A stretch of 6,362 bases of DNA from CBFDBT01 sp965603115 (GTDB lineage: Bacteria; Pseudomonadota; Alphaproteobacteria; Sphingomonadales; Kordiimonadaceae). Made by a program: the position numbers and the translations under genes. The DNA lies in contig CBFDBT010000162.1 in NCBI GenBank assembly GCA_965603115.1, positions 1 to 6,362 on the forward strand. Reading direction: 5' to 3'. Below, in pieces: positions 1-6,130 of this stretch (positions are counted from its first letter, which is position 1; the number at the start of each line of letters is the position of its first letter). Under the pieces are notes generated by a model. It saw only the letters and a list, made by a program, of their open reading frames with translations. It made no database searches and was not told the origin of the DNA.

Positions 1-121
1 ACACATATAAATCCCAATATCATTTGAATTAGTCCATAAGAATACTTAACACCACCATGTCATGATTCGTCAAGCAGAGGCTTTGAATTTCACATATTTA
101 TAGTAATAAAAGAGAGGGAGG
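1..121. other. Non-coding flank downstream of the sugar-phosphate transferase gene; nothing recognised
   Basis: This stretch follows the stop codon of the minus-strand transferase gene and reaches the left window edge. On both strands it holds only very short open frames (under about 15 codons) without a ribosome binding site. I looked for a terminator for the minus-strand gene. The DNA just past its stop is pyrimidine-rich but has no stable G+C stem followed by a T run. Termination may lie outside the window or be factor-dependent. Confidence 0.5.
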
Positions 122-1129
122 TTATTCTGCTGGTGATTTTTTAATGGAAGCCAAATTATTAAAGCTTACATAAAGCAGCATATATACGCCGACCATGCCC
201 AAGGTTAAAAGAGCTGTATAGGCGGGAAAATACGATGCAATCACTATGGGCAGAGCCACCACCGACAAGTAAAGTATCAAGCCGTATTTCCAGCTCGACA
301 CCACTTCAAATATCAGATGATGCAAATGGTTTCTATCGCCTTTAAAAGGAGACTGACCATTTATAACCCTGCTGACAATTAGACGAATACAGTCCAGTAC
401 CGGAATGACAAACCACAGAACAACCAAGTCTCCCGGAATATCCTGTGGCACCGTCTGATGAAGATAAATAGCGAGCATACCCCATAAAACACTTAAACCG
501 TAGGTGCCACCATCGCCCAAAAACAAACGCCCTCTTAGGTTAAAGACCATGACGATTGCCATTGCCAATATTGCTATCCATAAAATATTGGCAATATCTG
601 CAGGGGCATTAACCGCCATTGATAAAGCCCAGATGATACTCAAGCCAAGAACAAGACCATTTTTCCCATCAGCCATATTAATAGCATTCTGTAAGCCTAC
701 CAGACATATGAGCGCAAAAGGAATACTCATACTTTCTAAATTCATAAAACCACTCGTAAACGAGAGGCTAAGGGTCTCCAAACTCAGTTCAGGGACCAGC
801 CAAATTGCTATGGTCATAACAACGAAAGAATATGATAATCTAAAGGATGGCCTTAAATGTTCATAATCATCCCTAACCCCAAGAATGAGGAGCAATAATG
901 TAGTGATAGAAACTGTAGAGCCCACCAAAAAACTATCAAAGAAAAAGGGTAAAACTGGCAAGATAGCTACACAAACTGCAATTCCGCCAACAAGGGGGGT
1001 TTCGTTGCTGTGTATCTTGCGACCACCAGGAACATCCATAACACCTAATAAACGAGCAAGAGGAGAAGCGTATAGTCCCACTAAAACGGTGGTCGTAATA
1101 ACCCAAATTATAGATAGGCTAATAAGCAC
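122..1129 (-). CDS. WecA/MraY-family polyprenyl-phosphate glycosyl-1-phosphate transferase
   Basis: Integral membrane enzyme of glycosyltransferase family 4. The family moves a sugar-1-phosphate, typically GlcNAc-1-P from UDP-GlcNAc, onto undecaprenyl phosphate, starting O-antigen, enterobacterial-common-antigen-like or exopolysaccharide synthesis at the cytoplasmic face. Visible motifs (numbered from the GTG start, 335 aa) are GGRKIHSNETPLVGG at 35-49, the Mg-binding DD pair in RDDYEHLRP at 86-94, NAINMADGKNGL at 148-159, FLGDGGT at 203-209 and the His cluster DRNHLHHL at 265-272. Many hydrophobic segments span the whole chain, and length is normal for the family. The start is GTG at 1129, preceded by AGGGGAG five bases away. 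A TTG at 1144 would add five residues but lacks a good ribosome binding site. Oddity: the usual DGxDG is DGKNG here. The exact sugar cannot be read; a wecA-like role is the best guess. The gene stands alone and is divergent from the AsmA-like gene. Confidence 0.93.
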   Translation of the reverse strand: MLISLSIIWVITTTVLVGLYASPLARLLGVMDVPGGRKIHSNETPLVGGIAVCVAILPVLPFFFDSFLVGSTVSITTLLLLILGVRDDYEHLRPSFRLSYSFVVMTIAIWLVPELSLETLSLSFTSGFMNLESMSIPFALICLVGLQNAINMADGKNGLVLGLSIIWALSMAVNAPADIANILWIAILAMAIVMVFNLRGRLFLGDGGTYGLSVLWGMLAIYLHQTVPQDIPGDLVVLWFVIPVLDCIRLIVSRVINGQSPFKGDRNHLHHLIFEVVSSWKYGLILYLSVVALPIVIASYFPAYTALLTLGMVGVYMLLYVSFNNLASIKKSPAE

Positions 1130-1141
1130 AAATACTCCCCT
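1130..1141 (-). promoter_or_regulatory. Ribosome binding site that decides the GTG start of the transferase gene
   Basis: Read on the minus strand, AGGGGAG (1141-1135) is followed by the five-base spacer TATTT and GTG (1129-1127). The alternative TTG at 1144-1142 overlaps the left edge of this element. Upstream of that TTG there is only a poor match (AGG about 12 bases away). Confidence 0.65.
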
Positions 1142-1231
1142 CAATACGATGATAAACCTGAACGAAGGTAACGATAATAATCATTTAGACCCCACAACCT
1201 CACTCATCCTAATGAGCACAAATCCACAAAC

Positions 1232-1260
1232 TTGATACGCTTATATCACCGCAATAGCAA
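1232..1260 (-). promoter_or_regulatory. Candidate sigma70-type promoter for the transferase gene (weak)
   Basis: On the minus strand, TTGCTA (1260-1255) and TATCAA (1237-1232) are separated by 17 bp. Each has about four of six consensus bases. Transcription would start near 1225, leaving a leader of roughly 95 bases. A small inverted repeat, CTCAT-CCTA-ATGAG (1203-1216), lies within that leader. The DNA is A+T-rich, so a chance match is quite possible. Confidence 0.3.
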
Positions 1261-1343
1261 GAAAAGATTACAATTTTACGCTTAATAGATGATGTTACAC
1301 AACTGAACAAATGCTCTATAAAATTAAACTTTAGTTATTTAAG

Positions 1344-1371
1344 CTGACAATTAAGGCAATATTGTGATAAT
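1344..1371 (+). promoter_or_regulatory. Probable sigma70-type promoter, extended -10, for the AsmA-like gene
   Basis: CTGACA (1344-1349) and GATAAT (1366-1371) are 16 bp apart, and TGT directly before the -10 hexamer makes it an extended -10. Start of transcription is expected around 1378, giving a leader of only about 20 bases. The spacer holds an inverted repeat, ACAAT (1347-1351) and ATTGT (1361-1365). A regulator bound there would cover the core promoter, but no regulator is encoded nearby. Confidence 0.6.
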
Positions 1372-1384
1372 CTCCATTGTAAAT

Positions 1385-1390
1385 AAGGAG
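1385..1390 (+). promoter_or_regulatory. Ribosome binding site of the AsmA-like gene
   Basis: AAGGAG lies seven bases before the ATG at 1398. This is near-ideal strength and spacing, and it fixes the start codon. Confidence 0.85.
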
Positions 1391-1397
1391 TTAACCC

Positions 1398-2156
1398 ATG
1401 AAAAAATTTATTATTGCAATCAGCTTAATTCTAGCTCTCATCATTGGCGCTGGTGTGTTTATAAAGGTCAAAGGGACCGATATAGTGAGAAGTGCAGCCG
1501 AAACGAATGGCAGTGCTCTTCTTGGTGCTAAAATTTCCCTAGGTGACGTTACACTTGATATTTTAAACGGTCATGTTGGTTTGACTGATTTGTCCATCGG
1601 ACAACCTGATGGGTTTGGCGATGACAAAAGCTTTCAAGTTACAAAATTTGGAATAGACTTGGAACCCCTCTCCCTTTTTAAAGGCCACGCCAAAATTGAT
1701 GCGATACTCATAGATAAACCTGTATTAAACCTTGTGATGATTGGCCAAGAGAGTAATTTTTCTGCATTACAAAGTAATATAGCAGCATTAACCGCTGAGG
1801 ATACTAGCTCAAGTGAAATGAAACTTTCCATCAAAAAGCTCGACCTCAACGCTACCAATTTGCGGATCAAGAGCGATAAATATGGCGAAAAAGACGTCAC
1901 TCTGGCAGATATCCACCTTGAAAATATTGGGATGGATCAGGATGGCGTTACCCCGAGCGAGGCGGTAAGATTAACCTTGGACGCAATGAAACCTCAAATT
2001 GCCAAAGCCCTTGTTGAGTTGGGCATTAAAGACAAACTTGGTTCTGTTGTTGATGATCAAATTGGTGATAAACTCAAAGATTTGCCGGCGCCTATAGCGG
2101 ACAAATTAAAATCCGGTCTCGGTGGTTTATTTAAGAAAAAGAAGAAGGACGAATAA
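1398..2156 (+). CDS. AsmA/DUF748-like membrane-anchored periplasmic protein
   Basis: A 252-residue protein of uncharacterised function. Residues 1-3 (MKK) and a hydrophobic stretch at about 4-22 form an N-terminal signal anchor, so the rest should lie in the periplasm. Residues 40-130 show the pattern common to small AsmA-like proteins: an amphipathic beta-rich stretch (GAKISLGDVTLDILNGHVGL), then LSIGQPDGF at 65-73 (the L-x-I-G-N/Q-P-x-G-F signature), then alternating strands around DLEPLSLF and IDAILIDKPVLNL. A second beta-rich part (142-178) resembles repeats of that superfamily. A helical C-terminus rich in Lys and Asp ends in KKKKKDE. AsmA-type proteins are linked to outer-membrane assembly and phospholipid transport, but this short member is far below classical AsmA size and such a role is only inferred. 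It has its own promoter and ribosome binding site, and its stop lies 8 bp from the stop of the convergent oxidoreductase gene. Confidence 0.78.
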   Translation: MKKFIIAISLILALIIGAGVFIKVKGTDIVRSAAETNGSALLGAKISLGDVTLDILNGHVGLTDLSIGQPDGFGDDKSFQVTKFGIDLEPLSLFKGHAKIDAILIDKPVLNLVMIGQESNFSALQSNIAALTAEDTSSSEMKLSIKKLDLNATNLRIKSDKYGEKDVTLADIHLENIGMDQDGVTPSEAVRLTLDAMKPQIAKALVELGIKDKLGSVVDDQIGDKLKDLPAPIADKLKSGLGGLFKKKKKDE

Positions 2157-2164
2157 GCATCACA

Positions 2165-3391
2165 CTAAAGCTTTGAACTAAGAAATTCCTTTAGCTTAAC
2201 ACCAGCGTCCGTGACAGCCAACTTATCTGGGGAAATTCCCTCAGTGAGCAATCTGCGCCCAGCCATATGGTCAGCGGCATTATTAATGCTATCTATCGCA
2301 ATCAGTTGTGCCTGCTTATAATATAGCAGAGAAAACTTTCCTTCCGCCATGTCACCGCGCATAACAATGTCATCATATCCGCCCGACATGCCAACCATTT
2401 GCAGTTTCAGGTCATATTGCTCAGACCAAAACCAAGGCACCACATCATAAGCTATAGGGTTACTACAAATGGCAGCAGCAGCAGCCTTGGCTTGGTCCTG
2501 AGCATTTTGAACAGATTCTAGTCGTAATCTCCCATAGCGGCGGTCTAAATGGTTAGCGCATTCGCCAATCGCATAAATGTCTTCATTGCTTGTACGACAT
2601 GTGTCATCGACCACAATACCGTTGCCAACCTTAAGCCCTGCCGCCTCTCCAAGCTCAACATTGGCTATTACACCAATACCAATAACCACTATGTCCGCCT
2701 GATGACGACTACCATCAGCGCAAACCACTGCTTCAGCCCGATCCGTTCCTGATATTTCCACAACGCTCGCACTTGTGATGATATTCACACCATTTTGACG
2801 GTGATAATCCTCATAAAACTCAGATAATACTGGGGCCACCACACGCGGCATCACCCTGCCCTGCCCCTCTAGGACCGTAACCTTTTTACCAGCCTTCGCA
2901 GCTACCGCAGCCACTTCTAAGCCAATAAATCCAGCCCCAACGATGACTATATCTTTAGCGTCTTGCCATTTGGCGTGCACTGCAGTTACATCATCAATAG
3001 TACGGATATAATGAACGCCCTCTAGATCAGCACCCGGCACTGGTAATTTTCGCACACGTGTCCCCGTTGCGATAACAAGTTTAGAATAAGAAAGTGTCTC
3101 GCCTCGTGATGTCGAGATTGATTTTGCGGATGCGTCGATACTGCTCACTTTGGTAGAGAGCATCATCTTTATATTTTTCTTTTCATAAAAACTATCAGGG
3201 CGTAGGGCTAAGCGCTGGGCATCCATATCACCCGCTAGATAAGCCTTCGATAATGGCGGCCTTTGATAAGGGCTATGCGCCTCCTCACCAACGAGAATGA
3301 CCTCACCCTCATAGCCATTCTTACGCACCGCGTCCGCAAAGGCTCCAGCTGCATGCCCTGCTCCAATTACAATTATTCTCTCTTGCTCCAT
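2165..3391 (-). CDS. FAD-dependent NAD(P)H oxidoreductase, ferredoxin/rubredoxin-reductase type
   Basis: Cytoplasmic flavoprotein of the putidaredoxin/rhodocoxin reductase type, which passes electrons from NAD(P)H through FAD to a small iron-sulfur protein serving a P450 or dioxygenase. In the 408-residue chain I see the FAD dinucleotide fold (GAGHAAG, 10-16), SPYQRPPLSK (40-49), ATGTR (108-112), the NAD(P) fold GAGFIGLE (152-159) with an acidic Glu175 ending the second strand (favouring NADH), the second FAD motif YAIGECA (273-279) and RLESVQNAQDQAK (290-302). The C-terminal reductase domain includes PWFWSEQYDLKLQMVG (319-334). Length is typical. In the second FAD motif the usual GD is GE, as I recall from NirB-like relatives. 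The start is ATG at 3391 with AAGGAA nine bases upstream. An in-frame TTG at 3415 would add eight residues, but the ribosome binding site lies inside that extension. No ferredoxin, P450 or oxygenase gene is adjacent, so the partner is unknown. It lies 77 bp downstream of the FG-GAP protein gene. Confidence 0.93.
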   Translation of the reverse strand: MEQERIIVIGAGHAAGAFADAVRKNGYEGEVILVGEEAHSPYQRPPLSKAYLAGDMDAQRLALRPDSFYEKKNIKMMLSTKVSSIDASAKSISTSRGETLSYSKLVIATGTRVRKLPVPGADLEGVHYIRTIDDVTAVHAKWQDAKDIVIVGAGFIGLEVAAVAAKAGKKVTVLEGQGRVMPRVVAPVLSEFYEDYHRQNGVNIITSASVVEISGTDRAEAVVCADGSRHQADIVVIGIGVIANVELGEAAGLKVGNGIVVDDTCRTSNEDIYAIGECANHLDRRYGRLRLESVQNAQDQAKAAAAAICSNPIAYDVVPWFWSEQYDLKLQMVGMSGGYDDIVMRGDMAEGKFSLLYYKQAQLIAIDSINNAADHMAGRRLLTEGISPDKLAVTDAGVKLKEFLSSKL

Positions 3392-3406
3392 GGGGGTATG
3401 TTCCTT
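3392..3406 (-). promoter_or_regulatory. Ribosome binding site that decides the ATG start of the oxidoreductase
   Basis: On the minus strand AAGGAA (3406-3401) is followed by a nine-base spacer and ATG (3391-3389). The site sits downstream of the alternative TTG start at 3415, which argues against the longer protein. Confidence 0.7.
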
Positions 3407-3468
3407 AAAAGCCAATCACACCATAAGATTGAAAACGCATATAATAAATTGCCACAACATTTCACCCA

Positions 3469-6003
3469 TTAGAAAATAAAATCATCCACGGTAATGTTTG
3501 TTGATGAGAAGCCCTCTAATATAATGCTATTGCCACTTGCATCAGAGATGACCGTATCAAGACCTGACTGAATGATAGTAAGATCACCAAAAACCAAGCC
3601 TGTATCTGACAGGTCCAACAAATCAATCCCGTCTTGAAATCCCGAGACTGTATCATCGCCCCAAGTACCATTAAAATCAAAAACATCTGAACTATCAGTG
3701 GCAACCAAAGTATCATTTCCCGAAGTGCTAGAAAATATTGTCTTACCTATCCATGAAAGGTCATAAACAGCTTGCCAACTGCTATCACTGCCAAAAACAA
3801 TATAGCTTTCACCCGCAGCATTAATGCCACCAGGGTCCCCGACAGGTGCACCAATAATAAGGTCATCAAAACCATCATTGTTTACATCACCTGCGGCCGA
3901 TACAGTAACACCACTACTATCACCTGTTAGCTTGCCCCGAAGAACAAATCCGTTAGTGCCATCAAGAGAAGACATAGTAAAACTAGCAGCAAATCCTTGG
4001 TCAGTTCCAAATATCACATAGCTTTCACCCGTATCAGTGTCGGTTGCAGGCGCACCGATGATAATGTCAGCAAAACCATCTCCGTTAACATCGCCTGCTC
4101 CTGATACTTGATATCCACTGCGATCACCCACAGTAATACCGTGCATGACAAATCCATTACTACCATTAAGGCTGCTTAAATCTAAGGTAGCGCCAAAACC
4201 AGCATCAGAGCCAAAGACCACATAGCTTTCATTAGAAGTCGCCGAGCCCCCAGGCTCACCAATTATGAGGTCATCAATACCATCGCCGTTGACATCCCCT
4301 GCGGCCGAGACAGAAAACCCAGTACCATCATCAGCCTCTACACCGTTAATGGTAAACCCATTTGTACCATCCAGAGAAGCCAAATCAAAATTTGCAGCGA
4401 ATCCTGTGGTTGACCCAAAGATAACATAACTTTCACCCGCAAATGCATTACCATTTGGATCACCATTTGGCGCCCCTATGATGATATCATCAATACCATC
4501 ACCGTTCACATCGCCAGCACCTGAAACCGAGTATCCGCTAATATCAGAAATATCTATACCGCTTATGACAAATCCATTACCGCCATCAAGGGTAGAAGGG
4601 TCAAAATAGGTACCAAATGCGGTATCAGTACCAAAGATAACATAACTCTCACCCGCTGCATCCTTAGCAGCAGGATCGGCAGTATAAGCGCCAATGATAA
4701 TATCAGAAAAACCATCACCGTTAATATCACCAGCAGACGAGACAGCAGCGCCAAAAGAGTCGTTATCTAAAAGGCCGCCAATTATGAAACCGTTCGTTCC
4801 ATCAAGGCTTGATAAATCAAAAGAAGCTGCAAAACCCGCATTAGAGCCAAAAACTACATAGCTTTCACCAGCGGAAACTGCAAATCCATACCCAATAGCC
4901 GCAGGGGCACCGATAAGAATATCATCAACACCATCACCGTTGACATCCCCAGCGGATGAAACTGACCAGCCACTTTTATCATTGGCAGCAATACCATTGA
5001 GCACAAAGCCATTTGTACCATTAAGAGTAGAAAGATTAAAAGATGTTGGGAAACCTGCACTTGATCCAAATATTACATAGCTTTCACCAGAAAGATTATT
5101 TGCGTTGGGATCAGCCCATCTAGCGCCAATTATAATATCATCAATACCATCACCGTTCACGTCGCCGACACCAGAGACAGAAAAACCACTTTGGTCGATT
5201 TCATCAATGCCCGTAACTGTAAAACCTGCCAACTCCGTGACATCTTCAATAGTAATCGTAAGCTGCTCGGTTGTGGTCAATCCCGCCGAATCCGTGACGG
5301 TTACATCAACTACAACAGTAGAACCATCCACTTCATAATCTAAGGAAACTCCAGCTTTGAGCTTTAGTTGATCGCCCACCACCTCAAATCTAGAATCTGA
5401 AACGCTATAGGTTACCGCATTGGCTACATCATCCTCATCAACTGAAGATAATGTGCCTATAACAGCACCCTCATCATTTTCTCGTACAGTAGAAACATCA
5501 AGACTAATTGTAGTTGGGGCATCATTCACATCAGTTACCGTAAGGGTAAAGGCTTTGGTATATTCATTACCACTACTGTCACGAGCAGTGATGTCAATCA
5601 CTATAGTTGCAGTAAGCTCCACTCCCCTTATTACTTCAAAATTAAGACTATTTCCTGCCTTAAGTTGAAGCTCACCACCCACTACTTCAAATCGGGCGTC
5701 TGAAACAGTATAGGTGTGACTAGTACTGTCCGCATCTGTGGTTGTCACGGTACCTATCACAGTGGCACCGCTTGTATTTTCAGCGATAGTTAAAGCACTT
5801 ACTGCAATATCTGTTGGTGCCTCATTTGACGGTGGTGGCGGCGGTGGCGGTGGCACAGTGGGTGCTGGAGCGGCAGAACCCCCGCCACAAGCAGACAGAG
5901 GAATGAGCGAGGCCATAGAAAGTAGCTGACCCTTTTTATTTTTTTTGCGAAAAAGCTCTTCTTGAGCAGTCCTTACAAATGTATTCCTTTGCAGCTTTAT
6001 CAC
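3469..6003 (-). CDS. Large modular surface/secreted protein: lipobox, 2 cadherin-like domains, 7 FG-GAP blades, RTX-like C-terminus
   Basis: An 844-residue extracellular or cell-surface protein. Order: a basic N-region with RKKNKK (19-24); a short hydrophobic segment ending in LSAC, with Cys39 as candidate lipidation site; a Pro-rich linker with eight consecutive prolines (51-58). Two cadherin-like domains follow (about 62-160 and 161-254), the first ending in DVNDAP. Then come seven FG-GAP blades (about 260-752), each with a calcium-loop motif of the D-V-N-G-D-G-x-x-D kind, and an RTX/type I-secretion-like tail (about 755-844) with SGNDTL, GDDTVSGFQDGID and a final DDFIF. FG-GAP blades fold as an integrin-alpha-like beta-propeller, and seven is a complete ring. 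Calcium-dependent adhesion or carbohydrate/protein binding is plausible but unproven. The start is GTG, supported by AAAGGGAG nine bases upstream; no ATG occurs before codon 30. No secretion genes are in the window. It may be co-transcribed with the downstream oxidoreductase. Confidence 0.93.
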   Translation of the reverse strand: MIKLQRNTFVRTAQEELFRKKNKKGQLLSMASLIPLSACGGGSAAPAPTVPPPPPPPPSNEAPTDIAVSALTIAENTSGATVIGTVTTTDADSTSHTYTVSDARFEVVGGELQLKAGNSLNFEVIRGVELTATIVIDITARDSSGNEYTKAFTLTVTDVNDAPTTISLDVSTVRENDEGAVIGTLSSVDEDDVANAVTYSVSDSRFEVVGDQLKLKAGVSLDYEVDGSTVVVDVTVTDSAGLTTTEQLTITIEDVTELAGFTVTGIDEIDQSGFSVSGVGDVNGDGIDDIIIGARWADPNANNLSGESYVIFGSSAGFPTSFNLSTLNGTNGFVLNGIAANDKSGWSVSSAGDVNGDGVDDILIGAPAAIGYGFAVSAGESYVVFGSNAGFAASFDLSSLDGTNGFIIGGLLDNDSFGAAVSSAGDINGDGFSDIIIGAYTADPAAKDAAGESYVIFGTDTAFGTYFDPSTLDGGNGFVISGIDISDISGYSVSGAGDVNGDGIDDIIIGAPNGDPNGNAFAGESYVIFGSTTGFAANFDLASLDGTNGFTINGVEADDGTGFSVSAAGDVNGDGIDDLIIGEPGGSATSNESYVVFGSDAGFGATLDLSSLNGSNGFVMHGITVGDRSGYQVSGAGDVNGDGFADIIIGAPATDTDTGESYVIFGTDQGFAASFTMSSLDGTNGFVLRGKLTGDSSGVTVSAAGDVNNDGFDDLIIGAPVGDPGGINAAGESYIVFGSDSSWQAVYDLSWIGKTIFSSTSGNDTLVATDSSDVFDFNGTWGDDTVSGFQDGIDLLDLSDTGLVFGDLTIIQSGLDTVISDASGNSIILEGFSSTNITVDDFIF
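3472..3741 (-). other. RTX/type I secretion-like C-terminal domain of the FG-GAP protein
   Basis: Residues about 755-844. The domain has degenerate nonapeptide-like calcium motifs (SGNDTLVATDSSDVFDF, then GDDTVSGFQDGIDLLDLSD) followed by LTIIQSGLDTVI, IILEGF and a terminal acidic-hydrophobic DDFIF. This layout is familiar from C-terminal uncleaved signals of type I secretion substrates in alphaproteobacteria and cyanobacteria. The match is by pattern only. Confidence 0.7.
3748..5226 (-). repeat. Seven tandem FG-GAP (integrin-like propeller) coding repeats
   Basis: Residues about 260-752 consist of seven units. Each has the form NGF-V-x-x-G, a gap, S-G-x-S-V-S-x-A-G-D-V-N-G-D-G-x-x-D, then IIIGAP, then AGESYVIFG and FDLSSLDGT. 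Calcium loops begin at residues 281, 353, 426, 498, 570, 638 and 706, giving periods of 72, 73, 72, 72, 68 and 68. The loops are well kept, with small variants (DINGDGFSD in blade 3, DVNGDGFAD in blade 6, DVNNDGFDD in blade 7). Blades 5 and 6 are shorter because the loop before ESYV is trimmed. The repeat is also visible at DNA level. Confidence 0.93.
5242..5820 (-). repeat. Two tandem cadherin-like domains
   Basis: Residues about 62-160 and 161-254. The two share a very similar core: TYTVSDARFEVVGGELQLKA at 97-116 and TYSVSDSRFEVVGDQLKLKA at 198-217, each followed by a Leu-Asn/Asp-Phe/Tyr-Glu-Val turn. The opening IAEN/VREN with IGT, and the closing LTVTDVNDAP, are the usual bacterial cadherin-like signatures. 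The likeness suggests an internal duplication. Such domains normally bind calcium and act as stalks or adhesion units. Confidence 0.85.
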
Positions 6004-6020
6004 AACCCAAAACTCCCTTT
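6004..6020 (-). promoter_or_regulatory. Ribosome binding site supporting the GTG start of the FG-GAP protein
   Basis: On the minus strand AAAGGGAG (6020-6013) precedes GTG (6003-6001) by nine bases. No competing ATG is available near the signal-like region. Confidence 0.7.
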
Positions 6021-6065
6021 AAAAATACCTGTTGCCCCATATCTCATAACTTTAAATGGAAAAAG

Positions 6066-6071
6066 ATTATA
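6066..6071 (-). promoter_or_regulatory. Candidate promoter -10 element of the FG-GAP protein gene
   Basis: A perfect TATAAT reads on the minus strand at 6071-6066, about 62 bases before the GTG start, so transcription would begin near 6059. No convincing -35 hexamer lies 16-18 bp upstream, but the upstream DNA is very A+T-rich. The -10 lies just downstream of the terminator of the preceding gene, which fits an independent transcription unit. Confidence 0.45.
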
Positions 6072-6130
6072 TTCAAACTCAGACTAACAGTTTTAAATTT
6101 ACTAACAATAAAGAAAACAAGAAAGTCCAA

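Noticed and set aside
1203..1216. CTCAT-CCTA-ATGAG inverted repeat as an operator of the transferase gene
   Set aside because: The arms are only 5 bp in A+T-rich leader DNA, too short to claim as an operator on its own.
504..1235. Open frames on the plus strand across the transferase gene (504-866 and 885-1235)
   Set aside because: They lie antisense to a gene with clear family motifs, give low-complexity translations without recognisable domains, and have no ribosome binding sites.
1634..1900. Minus-strand open frame inside the AsmA-like gene
   Set aside because: It is antisense to a better supported gene with promoter and ribosome binding site, and its product resembles nothing.
2165..2194. 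Inverted repeat CTAAAG / CTTTAG near the end of the oxidoreductase gene, considered as a terminator
   Set aside because: The stem is six A+T-rich pairs inside coding sequence with an 18-base loop and no T run.
3748..5226. Periodic DNA repeats considered as a CRISPR array or satellite
   Set aside because: The period is about 204-219 bases, an exact multiple of three, and keeps one open frame encoding FG-GAP blades.
5830..5855. GGT/GGC-rich tract as a possible phase-variable microsatellite
   Set aside because: It encodes eight prolines with mixed codons in a linker, so it is not a pure repeat. Unit changes of three bases would only alter linker length, not the frame.
3824..5929. Several short frames on both strands within the FG-GAP gene
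   Set aside because: They arise from the repeated codons of the blades and cadherin domains. Their translations repeat the same shadow motifs, and the polyproline stretch appears as polyglycine on the other strand.
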